A DNA stretch of 64,000 nucleotides from Flammeovirgaceae bacterium 311 (GTDB taxonomy: Bacteria > Bacteroidota > Bacteroidia > Cytophagales > Cyclobacteriaceae), in assembly GCA_000597885.1 (NCBI GenBank), contig CP004371.1, positions 1,612,001 to 1,676,000 of the forward strand, given 5' to 3'. A program made the translations under genes and the position numbers. The notes beneath the pieces are model-generated. The model worked only from the letters and a program-made list of their open reading frames with translations. It ran no database searches and was not told the DNA's origin. Below, piece by piece: positions 42,717 to 52,168 of the stretch; positions within the stretch are counted from its first letter, which is position 1, and the number at the start of each line of letters is the position of its first letter.

Positions 42717-44030
42717 ATGAGAAACGGACTTTTTTACTTAAGTATATTAATCTTATTACTTGCCGGCTGCAACGGATCAATCAAACAGGCATTTACCAGA
42801 ACCACTCCTTATGAAGAATACATCAGGTCGCTGGAAAAGGCTGAACTGAACAATACACCTATGGCCAGGGCCTGGATTGCAGCAGGACAACAGGTATTTA
42901 ATGATTCTGTTATTGTAAACCTGCCCATGAGTGAGGCGGGTTATTTCAGCGCCGGTGAGCCCGCTGCGCGTGCTTACCGATTTGAGGTGCGAGAAGGGCA
43001 GGTACTTACCATCACTGGTAAAAGCGAAGCCGAGGCAAATGCCAGGCTCTTTCTGGACCTGTACATAATGAAGAACAGCGAATGGCAGCTGGCAGCACAC
43101 ACAGTATCCGTAGGAGATACCATTTTCCAGCTAAGCCATGAATTTCGCAATGATGGCCGGGCCTTACTGCGCCTGCAGCCCGAACTACTCACCAGGGCAT
43201 ATTATACCATCAGCATATCGCCAAGTCCGGCTTTGGTCAATCCTGTATCGGGAGCATCCAATCGTTCAATTGGCAGCCTGTATGGTGTTGACCGTGATGG
43301 CGGAAGGCGAAGCCACGAAGGAGTAGATATTTTTGCACCCAGGGGAACGCCCGTTATAGCGCCTACCAACGGTTACATCTCCAGAGTGGGCACCAACAAC
43401 CTGGGTGGCAAAGTAGTCTGGATGCAGGATCAGGCCCGGGGACAGGTATATTATTTTGCCCACCTGGATTCACAGCTGGTACAAACCGGCAGAAAAGTAG
43501 TGCAGGGCGATACCCTGGGGCTGGTAGGCAATACCGGCAACGCCCGCACCACCCCGCCACACCTCCACTTTGGTATTTACCAGCGGGGCAGCAAAGACCC
43601 CATTAACTACATACGCACCATGGAGATAGCAGCCACTGCGCTTCCGCTGGATACCGCCGTGATGGCAAAGCCTTTTAAAGTTAATACCTTAAAAGCAAAC
43701 TTTAGAACTGGCCCCGGCGAAAAGCACCCCGTCCTCGAGGGCCTCACCAGGGATACCTATGTAGAGATCTTGGGACAGAGCGGCGACTGGTACCGGGTAC
43801 GGCTTGCCAGTCAGAAGCAGGGTTACATCAGCAAAAAGTTAATCAGTCCGGCAACGGGCGGCAGTGCCATAGAAATATCGGCCCGGGCCCCGCTCCTGTC
43901 AGCAGCCAAACCTGATGCAGTGCCTATTACCTATTTTAAGGAGCCTTCCAGTGTTGAGGTACTGGCTCAGTATCAAAATTTCAGGTTGGTAAGAACAGGA
44001 GATGGTTTGGTAGGCTGGGTAGCCCCCTAA
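42717..44030 (+). CDS. M23-family metallopeptidase lipoprotein with SH3-like domains
   Basis: 437 aa from the ATG at 42717 (frame opens at TTG 42696). Lipobox LLLAGC. A ~150-residue unknown N-terminal region, then a peptidase M23 (LytM) domain with HEGVD (His and Asp zinc ligands) and HLHFG near 300, followed by an SH3-like segment (LKANFRTGPGEKHPVLEGLT, ~335-395) and a second SH3-like C-terminal segment. Likely a cell-wall endopeptidase or an inactive-type activator held at the envelope. The zinc ligands look intact. Confidence 0.85.
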   Translation: MRNGLFYLSILILLLAGCNGSIKQAFTRTTPYEEYIRSLEKAELNNTPMARAWIAAGQQVFNDSVIVNLPMSEAGYFSAGEPAARAYRFEVREGQVLTITGKSEAEANARLFLDLYIMKNSEWQLAAHTVSVGDTIFQLSHEFRNDGRALLRLQPELLTRAYYTISISPSPALVNPVSGASNRSIGSLYGVDRDGGRRSHEGVDIFAPRGTPVIAPTNGYISRVGTNNLGGKVVWMQDQARGQVYYFAHLDSQLVQTGRKVVQGDTLGLVGNTGNARTTPPHLHFGIYQRGSKDPINYIRTMEIAATALPLDTAVMAKPFKVNTLKANFRTGPGEKHPVLEGLTRDTYVEILGQSGDWYRVRLASQKQGYISKKLISPATGGSAIEISARAPLLSAAKPDAVPITYFKEPSSVEVLAQYQNFRLVRTGDGLVGWVAP

Positions 44031-44143
44031 ATCTTAATTCAGAACTGCTACAGCTAAAATATGACATTGCTGCTGCCGATGAACCTCTACTGTGAACATT
44101 CTACAGGCATTGATAGCAGTTTACTGAAATAGTTGCATAAAAA

Positions 44144-44162
44144 AAGGGCCTTAGCGGCCCTT
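44144..44162. terminator. Terminator between M23 and Hsp20 genes
   Basis: AAGGGCC, loop TTAGC, GGCCCTT, with an A-run before and T-rich sequence after. Serves the convergent genes. Confidence 0.75.
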
Positions 44163-44182
44163 CTTCTGTTCTGTAAGGCTAA

Positions 44183-44626
44183 TTAGCGAATGGATATTTG
44201 TTTTGGTGGACGAGGTTTTGCCTCTTCTTTTTTAGGGATGTTTAATCGAAGCACACCATCTTCATATTTAGCCTCAATTTTGTCAGCATCTACCACTTCC
44301 TTAGGCAGGCTAAAGCTGCGCTGGAAGGCCTGATAGCTAAACTCACGCTTGGTGTAGCGTCCATCCTCTTTTTGCTCGTTTTCTGTTCTTTTTTCAGATG
44401 AAATAGTCAACAAATTATTATCAAGCTCAATTTTGAAGTCTTTTTTAGACATTCCGGGTGCTGCCATCTCTACCTGAAAACTTTCTGCGGTTTCGCGGAT
44501 GTTTACAGCAGGAAGACTGCTGCCTGTGCTTGAGTAATTTGCGTTGTTCCAATCTAACCAATCCCTGGTCAGATCAAAGAACCCTGGAAGCATGCTTCCA
44601 TTATTGAATCTTGCTAGTGTTGTCAT
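44183..44626 (-). CDS. Hsp20/alpha-crystallin small heat-shock protein
   Basis: 147 aa from the ATG at 44626. The frame opens earlier at 44698, but AAAAAGGAGG (44631-44640, minus strand) marks this start and the protein begins MTTLARFNNGSMLPGFF. The alpha-crystallin domain runs from NIRETAESFQVEMAAPGMSK to EAKYEDGVLRLNIPK, ending with a basic tail (PRPPKQISIR) including the I-x-I motif. ATP-independent holdase in the cytoplasm. Single gene. Confidence 0.92.
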   Translation of the reverse strand: MTTLARFNNGSMLPGFFDLTRDWLDWNNANYSSTGSSLPAVNIRETAESFQVEMAAPGMSKKDFKIELDNNLLTISSEKRTENEQKEDGRYTKREFSYQAFQRSFSLPKEVVDADKIEAKYEDGVLRLNIPKKEEAKPRPPKQISIR

Positions 44627-44873
44627 AATTACCTCCTTTTTCTTTTGTTCAAACATGGTTAGTACATCAAAAAAGATGATCAAAACGACACTTAACATAG
44701 AGCAAGACCTGTACCAAAGCGATAATGAGGGCTATTTGCCTAAACAGAGGGGTTTGGATTAAACAATTTGTCAGGGTTTCGTACATTTTTTCAGTTTAAA
44801 ATGACATTTTGTCAATGTTTATACCTGGAATAATGCTATTCTTATCTGACAAGATGACCATAGCTAATCCTGA

Positions 44874-47309
44874 TTAATTTGATACCCTGCTACGTTCTTC
44901 ATCAGAGCCAACCTTTCTTTTTCTGGCATATTTCAGCTCCCTGTTACCAATATTGAGCGTGTAGGAGAGCCTTACATCCCGTGGTTCATAATAATAATTA
45001 AAATTACCCATCAGATTTTCTTCGGGCATATCCATACTGCCACCCCAGGTATAGGTCCAGAAAATATCTCTGATCGATAGTGATAACGTACCATTGTTAT
45101 TTGCCAGCTTTTTCTGGACCCCTGCATTTACAGCGCCATAAGCATTAAATTTAGCAATACCATACAAGGCAGGAGACTGGTAAAAGCCGGAAACTTCAAG
45201 CGAAAAATGTTTGGGCAGCCTGATGTTATGGGTGGTATTGATACGATAGCTGAACATCTCAGACCTCACTTCTTTTTGCCTGTAGCTGGCCGACAGGTTC
45301 TGGTGAAATAGCATCAGATTGTTTTGTATTTCCCAAAACTTAAAGGGAGCTACAGGTACTGCAAGGGTAAGTGCCAGTGTTTTTTTAAAGTTCAGGTTTT
45401 GAGAAGCAAAGGTCTGTGTATTGGCATCCTCATCCACACTTGGCTGAAAGCTGGCAATGGCATTATCATCGTAGCTGTACTGCAGGGAAAGCAGCTTGTC
45501 CTTAAAGCCATAATCAAATTTGATGGCATCTGTTAGTGCAGGTTGTAAGGAGGCATTGCCTGAAAAAAACGTGTAGGGATCCATGAAAATGATGAAGGGA
45601 GCCATATCGTTAAAAGTCGGCCTGGAAATACGCCTGCTGTAGGAAATATTGGCTTTGTGATATACATTGAAATTCTTAGCCAAGCTTAGACTGGGGAAAA
45701 AATTACCCCACTCCCGGTCCACAAGTCCTTTCTCAGTGCGGCTGTTCAGGCTGGTATTGGTAAACTCATAGCGCAACCCTCCTGCCAGATCCAGACCGGG
45801 CGCCAGTTGTGCAGATGCCTGAGCATAAGCTGCTCCTACATCTTCGCGAAGCTGATAAACATTGGTAAATGCCGGATCGGAAATCCACAGCTGCTGCTCC
45901 AACCGCCTTACTGCTACATCATTCGTAAAGCGGGAGATTGCAGACTTTAGTCCTGCTTCTATTTTCACATCTTTGCCCACCTTAAGGGTATAGTCAATTC
46001 TAACTACCCATATGCTGATAGGAGTTTTCTTGCCCGCCCTGATCGTACTGCTTTCTGCCGGCTTACCCACTGCTCCGGCATACAGCAGTTGGTAATCGCT
46101 GGGGTTATCATCATAATAGTACAGGTAATCCAGGTCTGCACTTACAGACTGGCTGGTGCTAAACTGATGCACAAGGTTAAGATTGGCCAAGGCATGGGTC
46201 CAGTGGTTTACTTCATCTATCGACATATCAATCAGCTCTGTACCCTGATGGTTGCTGCTTATGCGTATGCCGTTTTGAGCATCCATGGTCCATTTGTTGC
46301 TGTAGCCCGATACAAGTGCGCCTGCCACAGTCCGTTTGCCTAATGTATAATCAAGCCCCAGCCTGGCATTGTGGTTTGTAATCACTGGATTCCGGAGACT
46401 TTTTGCGTAGGTTTCGGTTACTACCCCACTATTATTTACAATTCTGTAATTATCAAAAATGGCGCTGGTGTGGTTGCGGAAATAGGAATAGTCGCCATAC
46501 ACATTCAGCTTTTTAGTACGGTGATTAACAGATAAGCTGGTCCCTGTTTTTTCGGCATGTCCCCAGCCCGCTGTGATCGAAAGTGTGCCACTGGTGCCTG
46601 CATCCTCATGTTCTTTCAGCACAATATTGATCAGACCTGCATCACCTTCAGCATCGTATTTAGCCGGTGGCGAGGTAATCAGCTCTATCTTTTGAATATT
46701 TGCAGCATTCATGCCACTTAACATTTGCACCAGTGCCGACACAGGCAGCCGGTTGGCTTTGCCATTGATCAGTACCAGCACCCCTTCTTTTCCATTCATC
46801 GATAGGCTGCCATTCTGCCGGTTTACTGCTATTCCAGGAGATTTTTCCAGCACCTCCAGCACGGTACTTCCCTGCGCGCTAATGCTACTTTGCACATTAA
46901 TGACCAGTTTATCGGGCTGCTGCTCAAAAAGCGGCTTTTGCGCTTCTACCACCACTGCCTCTAAATGTTCCGTGTCTTCTTCCAGCACAACGTTTCCTAA
47001 GTTGAGCTCCCCACCAGCTTCTTTTACTGCAAGAGGTGCTATGGTGCTGGTGCGGTAACCCATCAGGCGCAGCGAAAGCTTATAATTTCCCGGTACTACT
47101 GAGCTTAGCTGGTAGTATCCGTTAGCGTCGGCCACGGCACCCTTTACCAGAACAGAATCTGCAGCATGTATGAGCAGCACATTTGTATAAGCAGCAGGAC
47201 TGCCTGAAGCATCAGTAACCCTTCCTTTAATTGTAGACTGACACAGCGCAGCAGGTGCAATAACAAAGAATAAGTAAACTGCTATGGCAGAGGCGGTAAA
47301 AACATTCAT
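44874..47309 (-). CDS. Outer-membrane beta-barrel receptor, paralogue of 4564-6999
   Basis: 811 aa, signal peptide (ending APAALCQS), carboxypeptidase-regulatory-like domain (~24-110: IKGRVTDASGSPAAYTNVLL), plug (~115-230: TSPPAKYDAEGDAGLINIVL) and beta-barrel ending in LSYTLNIGNRELKYARKRKV. Same architecture and length as the receptor at 4564-6999. No SusD-like partner and no obvious ligand. An AraC regulator and a SnoaL-like gene lie upstream on the same strand, and an unassigned ~290-bp stretch separates them. Confidence 0.85.
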   Translation of the reverse strand: MNVFTASAIAVYLFFVIAPAALCQSTIKGRVTDASGSPAAYTNVLLIHAADSVLVKGAVADANGYYQLSSVVPGNYKLSLRLMGYRTSTIAPLAVKEAGGELNLGNVVLEEDTEHLEAVVVEAQKPLFEQQPDKLVINVQSSISAQGSTVLEVLEKSPGIAVNRQNGSLSMNGKEGVLVLINGKANRLPVSALVQMLSGMNAANIQKIELITSPPAKYDAEGDAGLINIVLKEHEDAGTSGTLSITAGWGHAEKTGTSLSVNHRTKKLNVYGDYSYFRNHTSAIFDNYRIVNNSGVVTETYAKSLRNPVITNHNARLGLDYTLGKRTVAGALVSGYSNKWTMDAQNGIRISSNHQGTELIDMSIDEVNHWTHALANLNLVHQFSTSQSVSADLDYLYYYDDNPSDYQLLYAGAVGKPAESSTIRAGKKTPISIWVVRIDYTLKVGKDVKIEAGLKSAISRFTNDVAVRRLEQQLWISDPAFTNVYQLREDVGAAYAQASAQLAPGLDLAGGLRYEFTNTSLNSRTEKGLVDREWGNFFPSLSLAKNFNVYHKANISYSRRISRPTFNDMAPFIIFMDPYTFFSGNASLQPALTDAIKFDYGFKDKLLSLQYSYDDNAIASFQPSVDEDANTQTFASQNLNFKKTLALTLAVPVAPFKFWEIQNNLMLFHQNLSASYRQKEVRSEMFSYRINTTHNIRLPKHFSLEVSGFYQSPALYGIAKFNAYGAVNAGVQKKLANNNGTLSLSIRDIFWTYTWGGSMDMPEENLMGNFNYYYEPRDVRLSYTLNIGNRELKYARKRKVGSDEERSRVSN

Positions 47310-47427
47310 GGTAAAACCGGTTAAATGTACCTGTTAGAGAAGCGGGCGGTGCCGCAGATAGGCTAAAAATGGGATAAAACCTGCTCTGGGAAACAGCTTG
47401 TACCGCATAAAAGGCGGGCAGAAGCAG

Positions 47428-47559
47428 ATGCTTCAGCAAATTATGCAGGCCATTAAGCATGACATGGAATGCGGTGCAGGGTTAGTTACCCTTGATAAGA
47501 AAGAATGCACCGGTATGGCCATTTTCGATGCAACCCTTAAAAACAAGCAGGAGGAGTAA
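47428..47559 (+). CDS. Possible small ORF or gene remnant
   Basis: An ATG at 47428 starts a 43-aa frame (MLQQIMQAIKHDMECGAG, then CTGMAIFDATLKNKQEE) with protein-like composition; the open frame also extends upstream. No ribosome-binding site is seen and I do not recognise the family. It may be the 3' part of a lost gene. Confidence 0.25.
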   Translation: MLQQIMQAIKHDMECGAGLVTLDKKECTGMAIFDATLKNKQEE

Positions 47560-47598
47560 AGAGGCCCCTACTCTCCTGCTGGTGAGAGGGTGTGCAGA

Positions 47599-48033
47599 TT
47601 ATGCTGATGCTCCCAGCTGCCGGCAAAAATCCTGATGATCCCAGTTGATGGAAATACTTTCTATTAAGCCCTGCTCATTGAAACGAAAGATAAAAATATG
47701 ATCGGAATCAAAGCGGAGTCCTTTGCTGGAGATTCCTGCAAAATCCTTGGCTTGGGTTCCACCAATGGTTACCTCACAAATAAGACTACCATGCTGATCC
47801 ACCCTTGATTTTTTGATGGTGTTGCTGATATCCGGAAAGGAATCGATCAGGCCTGTCCACAAATGCCGGCCAATGCCATCTACAGGCCCGGCCCCATCTT
47901 CTCCCAGCGGAATAAATACAGCTACGGCTGTGGGAGAAAAAAGCTCCATCATCTTCTCAATTTTACGCTCGTTGTAGCGGTTAAAAAAATTCAGCGCCGC
48001 AGCATGCTCCTGGAGTTGTACGATAGCTTCCAT
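47599..48033 (-). CDS. SnoaL-like protein
   Basis: 144 aa, NTF2-like fold: FFNRYNERKIEKMMELFSPT at the start, DGIGRHLWTGLIDSFPDI, and QGLIESISINWDHQDFCRQL at the end. Typical of SnoaL-like polyketide-cyclase-related proteins; actual reaction unknown. The AraC gene on the same strand ends 95 bp upstream and may control it. Confidence 0.75.
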   Translation of the reverse strand: MEAIVQLQEHAAALNFFNRYNERKIEKMMELFSPTAVAVFIPLGEDGAGPVDGIGRHLWTGLIDSFPDISNTIKKSRVDQHGSLICEVTIGGTQAKDFAGISSKGLRFDSDHIFIFRFNEQGLIESISINWDHQDFCRQLGASA

Positions 48034-48128
48034 AAATAATTTTTATTGAATATTAGGATAAAAATAACAGGCAGCCCAGGAGGTAATATTGTAAAAAAGA
48101 GACTTTTTGAAATTAATCTCCTAAAAAA

Positions 48129-48938
48129 CTATCGGTTAAGCTGTGAAAGAAGCTCTTTATTAAACTTATAGTATACGGAAGGATTTCGGCCGATAAAGCT
48201 GGAAAAGTCCTTGATAAAATGTGCCTGGTCGTAGTAGCCGGCATCCAGAATAACATCATGCCAGTTAATTTCCTGCTGATGAATAAGCAGATTGCACACA
48301 TTGCCAAGACGCAGCAGCACTGCATACTCTTTAGGATTAAGCCCGACCTTTTGCAGAAAGCTTCTCTGAAAGTGCCGCTTACAAACATGCAGCTGATCGG
48401 CAAGTTCCTGAATGTTGATCCTGCCTTTATGCTGTATCATCAGCTCCACAGCCTCATCCACAAAATTCATCTTTACATTTCTGGTGTTAAGCTGGTGCAT
48501 CAGAAACTCTTCCAGTACTCCCTTTTTTTCCTCCAGGCCGGCTGCCTCTGCCAGCTGCTCTGGAATCGTCAAAATTTCCGGACCCAGCAGGCTTTCCAGG
48601 TCAATCCGCCTGTTCTTCATGTGCCTGATGCTGAAACCAAAAATACTGTTGATTGCAGCAGGTTTAAACACAATACCAGCCATGGCAATATTGCCGGGTA
48701 GCACTAGCCGGTAACTGCTGGTGGCTTGTCCGGCCACAAAAGCAGGAGATGTTTTATAGACCCCTTCCGGCTGATGTACCTCATAGGGATCTCCATAATT
48801 GAATACAAAAGCGGTGTATCCGTTGGGAGGACTTTCTGCTTCGAAAGGCACAGTGCGCGGGGTACTATCCTCCCAGAAAAAATAAGAGTTTACATAAGGC
48901 AGAAACGCAGCAGAAGGTTTTAGTTTATTATAGAGCAA
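48129..48938 (-). CDS. AraC-family regulator
   Basis: 269 aa, related in layout to the AraC protein at 29658: N-terminal region LPYVNSYFFWEDSTP and PPNGYTAFVFNYGDP, then helix-turn-helices ADQLHVCKRHFQRSFLQKVG and VILDAGYYDQAHFIKDFSSF, ending RNPSVYYK. Probably controls the SnoaL gene or the large receptor downstream. Confidence 0.82.
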   Translation of the reverse strand: MLYNKLKPSAAFLPYVNSYFFWEDSTPRTVPFEAESPPNGYTAFVFNYGDPYEVHQPEGVYKTSPAFVAGQATSSYRLVLPGNIAMAGIVFKPAAINSIFGFSIRHMKNRRIDLESLLGPEILTIPEQLAEAAGLEEKKGVLEEFLMHQLNTRNVKMNFVDEAVELMIQHKGRINIQELADQLHVCKRHFQRSFLQKVGLNPKEYAVLLRLGNVCNLLIHQQEINWHDVILDAGYYDQAHFIKDFSSFIGRNPSVYYKFNKELLSQLNR

Positions 48939-49099
48939 GCAGACCTCCTTTACACATTAATTGTATAATAAATTTAATAAAAAACAGAAAACTTCCTGCG
49001 CACATTTCCCAAAAAACTGATTTCCTTCTGTGTCAGCTCTAAAGATTTACAGCGTAAAAAAATCAGGATTTTCTGCCAGCAGAATGCTGCTGCTTCCCT

Positions 49100-49107
49100 T
49101 AACTTTG
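49100..49107 (+). promoter_or_regulatory. Candidate -7 box of the Fsr-like gene
   Basis: TAACTTTG (TAnnTTTG), 24 bp before the ATG at 49132; no good -33 seen. Confidence 0.5.
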
Positions 49108-49131
49108 CCCTTTTAGATATTGGCTAAAGAT

Positions 49132-50367
49132 ATGTCGACACTAATAGATGAAAAGCCGGCAGTTACAGGCACCAAAGTAGCCGAAAAGGCTGTTTTTCCT
49201 GTACTTTTTGCGCTTAGCACGGCTCACCTGCTCAACGATACGCTGCAGTCGCTGATTCCTTCCATATATCCGCTTGTAAAAGAATCGCTGGGCATCAGCT
49301 TTACGCAGGTGGGGCTTATTACCCTTACCTTTCAGATGGTGGCCTCGCTGCTGCAGCCGGTGGTGGGTATGTATACCGACAGAAATCCCAAGCCCTACTC
49401 CCTGGCCATAGGCATGGGCTTTTCTTTGTTGGGCCTTGTGCTGCTCTCCCAGGCCTATACCTTTTCACTGGTGCTGGTATCGGTGGCCCTTATTGGTATG
49501 GGGTCTGCCGTATTTCATCCCGAAGCATCGCGCCTGGCCCGTATGGCATCCGGGGGCAGGCACGGCATGGCCCAGTCACTCTTCCAGGTAGGTGGTAATG
49601 CAGGCAGCTCACTGGGCCCTCTGCTCGCTGCCCTCATCATCGTACCCTATGGCCAGTTTAACATCATCTGGTTTTCGCTGGCCGCACTGGTAGCCATCAT
49701 CATTTTATCAAAGCTGGGAGGCTGGTATCAGAATAATTTATACAGGCTAAAGAAAAAACCTGCTGCTAATGGACAAGATGAGCAACAGCATAATCTGGCG
49801 CCAAAACAGGTAGCCTTTTCGCTCTTTATCCTCATGGTGCTGATCTTCTCAAAGTATTTTTACATGACCAGCATGCACAGCTATTTTACTTTTTACCTGA
49901 TCAACAAATTCGGGGTATCGGTACAAGGCTCGCAGATTTACCTGTTCATGTTTTTGTTTGCCGTGGCGGCAGGCACCTTTATAGGCGGCCCTGTTGGCGA
50001 CCGCATAGGCCGTAAATATGTTATCTGGATCTCTATACTGGGAGCAGCTCCCTTTACGCTGCTGCTCCCCTACGCCAACCTGTTCTGGACGGGCGTTCTA
50101 AGCGTGTGCATTGGCGTAATCATCTCTTCTGCGTTCTCGGCCATACTGGTGTACGCACAGGAGCTGGTGCCCGGCAAGATAGGCATGATCTCAGGACTGT
50201 TCTTTGGATTTGCATTTGGCATGGCCGGCATCGGATCTGCCGTACTTGGAGCCCTGGCCGACCATACCAGCATTCAGTATGTATTTGCCATATGCTCATT
50301 TTTACCCCTCCTGGGCCTGGTAACAGGCTTTTTACCTGATATTGAGAAAAGGGGATCAGTAGGTTAA
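49132..50367 (+). CDS. MFS transporter, fosmidomycin-resistance (Fsr)-like
   Basis: 411 aa from the ATG at 49132 (frame opens at TTG 49120). Twelve hydrophobic segments. Family signatures: LFALSTAHLLNDTLQSLIPS near the start, GSAVFHPEASRLARMASGGR and GRHGMAQSLFQVGGNAGSSL. These match Fsr-type efflux carriers; the substrate in this organism is unknown. Closed by a strong terminator. Confidence 0.85.
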   Translation: MSTLIDEKPAVTGTKVAEKAVFPVLFALSTAHLLNDTLQSLIPSIYPLVKESLGISFTQVGLITLTFQMVASLLQPVVGMYTDRNPKPYSLAIGMGFSLLGLVLLSQAYTFSLVLVSVALIGMGSAVFHPEASRLARMASGGRHGMAQSLFQVGGNAGSSLGPLLAALIIVPYGQFNIIWFSLAALVAIIILSKLGGWYQNNLYRLKKKPAANGQDEQQHNLAPKQVAFSLFILMVLIFSKYFYMTSMHSYFTFYLINKFGVSVQGSQIYLFMFLFAVAAGTFIGGPVGDRIGRKYVIWISILGAAPFTLLLPYANLFWTGVLSVCIGVIISSAFSAILVYAQELVPGKIGMISGLFFGFAFGMAGIGSAVLGALADHTSIQYVFAICSFLPLLGLVTGFLPDIEKRGSVG

Positions 50368-50385
50368 AGATTTTTCTGATGATTA

Positions 50386-50423
50386 AAAAAGCAGCCCTGG
50401 TAGTACTACCGGGGCTGCTTTTT
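50386..50423 (+). terminator. Terminator of the Fsr-like gene
   Basis: AAAAAGCAGCCCTGGTAGT pairs with ACTACCGGGGCTGCTTTTT (one G-U pair), 38 bp in all. Confidence 0.88.
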
Positions 50424-50490
50424 ATCAATTAGCCCTTCAGGATTATTCATGAAGACTCCATTTTAAGACTTATCAGGTAATCTGGCCTTT

Positions 50491-50883
50491 TTAGTCTTTC
50501 TGATCAGGATTAGGCATCGCCTTTACATAATCGAAATCAAGTAACCTGGTGAGGCTGCCGCGATGGGCATCGGAAGATAAATTCTCCACCTTGGTTTCCA
50601 GCACATTATCATGGCCTACCAGCATCTGGCGGGTGATATTATCCGTATTTTCTTTATTGGCATGATAGAGCGCAACATAATCTTTCATGCTGTTATCTAC
50701 CCTGCTTAATACAGTGTTAAGCTTGTCTACAACACCTGGTTCTGCACGATCTGCAAAACCAAAGTACCGGAAGTCACCATTTTCCTCGATTCTGTGGCGG
50801 GGAAAGCTGTTATGAATTTCCTTCTCAAAAGACTTTTCTATATTCTTGTCATCGAAATGATATAATAAAACGAAATTTTCCAT
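50491..50883 (-). CDS. Hypothetical protein
   Basis: 130 aa, mixed charge, no signal peptide (MENFVLLYHFDDKNIEKSFE). No family recognised. It ends with a polar tail (MPNPDQKD). It is the downstream neighbour, on the same strand, of the PepSY-like gene, with a 72-bp gap, so they may share a transcript. Confidence 0.55.
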   Translation of the reverse strand: MENFVLLYHFDDKNIEKSFEKEIHNSFPRHRIEENGDFRYFGFADRAEPGVVDKLNTVLSRVDNSMKDYVALYHANKENTDNITRQMLVGHDNVLETKVENLSSDAHRGSLTRLLDFDYVKAMPNPDQKD

Positions 50884-50955
50884 AAGCTAAGATTTAGTGG
50901 TTCTTAATACTTTATGGTACGGTTCAGAGGGACAGGGGTTAATGGAAAATCTCAA

Positions 50956-51474
50956 TTACTGATTGATCACCTCGCCATTATCGCGTATTTCCACGTCCAT
51001 ATTTTTGCCTTTTTGCTTAAACTCCACATCATAAAATTCTCCCCTGTCCGAGTGCTGCACCAGTTCTATTTCAGTGATTTCATCTTTGTTATAATCTGAT
51101 TCTATCACCTCCTGTACAGCTTTTGGCAGATCATCATATTTCAGGCTTGTTTCGGTTTCCACCCAGGCGCCCTGCTGTGTATAATCTGCCCTTAGCTTAT
51201 TTCCATCCTGCTTAAAGGTTGCTTCGTAATAGCCGTTAGCGTCTTCCTCCCATTCTACATCTGTGGCATTGGGGTACTGACGCTCAAAGTTTACCCTGGC
51301 AGCTCTCATGGCCCCATCTGCGTCAGCAGCGGTATTTTCTCTTGCTACCTGTTCAGTTGAATTTGTAGTCTGTGCGGCAGGGCCTGTGGTGGTATCAGGC
51401 GCTGTCTGTGCATTCTCCTGTGAGCAGGAGGCGCAGAACAGAAAAGCGGCGAATATATAATAATATTTATACAT
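50956..51474 (-). CDS. PepSY-like domain lipoprotein
   Basis: 172 aa. A lipobox signal (FLFCASC) and a Thr-rich spacer are followed by a PepSY-like (DUF2874-type) fold of two repeats: FERQYPNATDVEWEEDANGY and then DLPKAVQEVIESDYNKDEIT with YDVEFKQKGKNMDVEI. Such proteins are periplasmic and often stress-linked, with an inhibitory or regulatory role. Confidence 0.8.
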   Translation of the reverse strand: MYKYYYIFAAFLFCASCSQENAQTAPDTTTGPAAQTTNSTEQVARENTAADADGAMRAARVNFERQYPNATDVEWEEDANGYYEATFKQDGNKLRADYTQQGAWVETETSLKYDDLPKAVQEVIESDYNKDEITEIELVQHSDRGEFYDVEFKQKGKNMDVEIRDNGEVINQ

Positions 51475-51532
51475 AGTCTGTTTTGGTTGTGTGAATTCCG
51501 GCTGCAGCGGTTTATCCTTTAGCTGATATGCC

Positions 51533-51540
51533 TATCTTTG
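51533..51540 (+). promoter_or_regulatory. Candidate -7 box of the cyclophilin gene
   Basis: TATCTTTG (TAnnTTTG), 39 bp before the ATG, with TTTA 18 bp upstream as a weak -33. Confidence 0.5.
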
Positions 51541-51579
51541 CAGCAGAAACTTATTTTATTAATCAGTATACGATAGCAT

Positions 51580-52032
51580 ATGAAAACCGCAGAAATTCAT
51601 ACGAATAAAGGTGTGATGAAGGTTGAATTTTTTGAGAAAGATGCACCTGGCACTGTCAAGAACTTTGTTGATCTTTCCAAAAAAGGTTATTATGATGGTC
51701 TTTCCTTCCACAGGGTTATACCAAACTTTGTGGTGCAGGGAGGCTGCCCCGATGGTACCGGTGCCGGCGGGCCTGGTTACACCATTCCCTGTGAGCTGGA
51801 GGGCGATAATCAGTACCACGATCGTGGCGTACTGTCCATGGCGCACCGCGGCCGTAACACAGGCGGTTCGCAGTTCTTTATCTGCCACAACCGCCAGAAC
51901 ACAAAGCACCTGGACCGCCAGCATACCGCTTTTGGTAAAGTGGTGGAGGGCCTGGATGTAATTGACCAGATACGCCCCGGAGACCAGATAGAAAGAATTG
52001 TAGTAAATGAGAAAGAAGAACAAGGGGCATAA
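51580..52032 (+). CDS. Cyclophilin-type peptidyl-prolyl cis-trans isomerase
   Basis: 150 aa, cytosolic (no signal peptide). Active-site blocks FHRVIPNFVVQGGCPDGTG (R and Q), GRNTGGSQFFICH and HTAFGKVVEGLDVID. Proline isomerase aiding protein folding. Closed by a strong terminator. Confidence 0.93.
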   Translation: MKTAEIHTNKGVMKVEFFEKDAPGTVKNFVDLSKKGYYDGLSFHRVIPNFVVQGGCPDGTGAGGPGYTIPCELEGDNQYHDRGVLSMAHRGRNTGGSQFFICHNRQNTKHLDRQHTAFGKVVEGLDVIDQIRPGDQIERIVVNEKEEQGA

Positions 52033-52099
52033 ACTGTAAGGCCTGCCATATTACTGCTATTGCTGCAGCATACACACAAGCCAGATGCCCTACCAGACA

Positions 52100-52134
52100 C
52101 AACAAACCCAGCCTGCTTTAGGCTGGGTTTGTTG
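52100..52134 (+). terminator. Terminator of the cyclophilin gene
   Basis: CAACAAACCCAGCC (52100-52113) pairs with GGCTGGGTTTGTTG (52121-52134). Confidence 0.88.
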
Positions 52135-52168
52135 CTTTAACAGATTATCCTGATGCAGGAAACACAGC

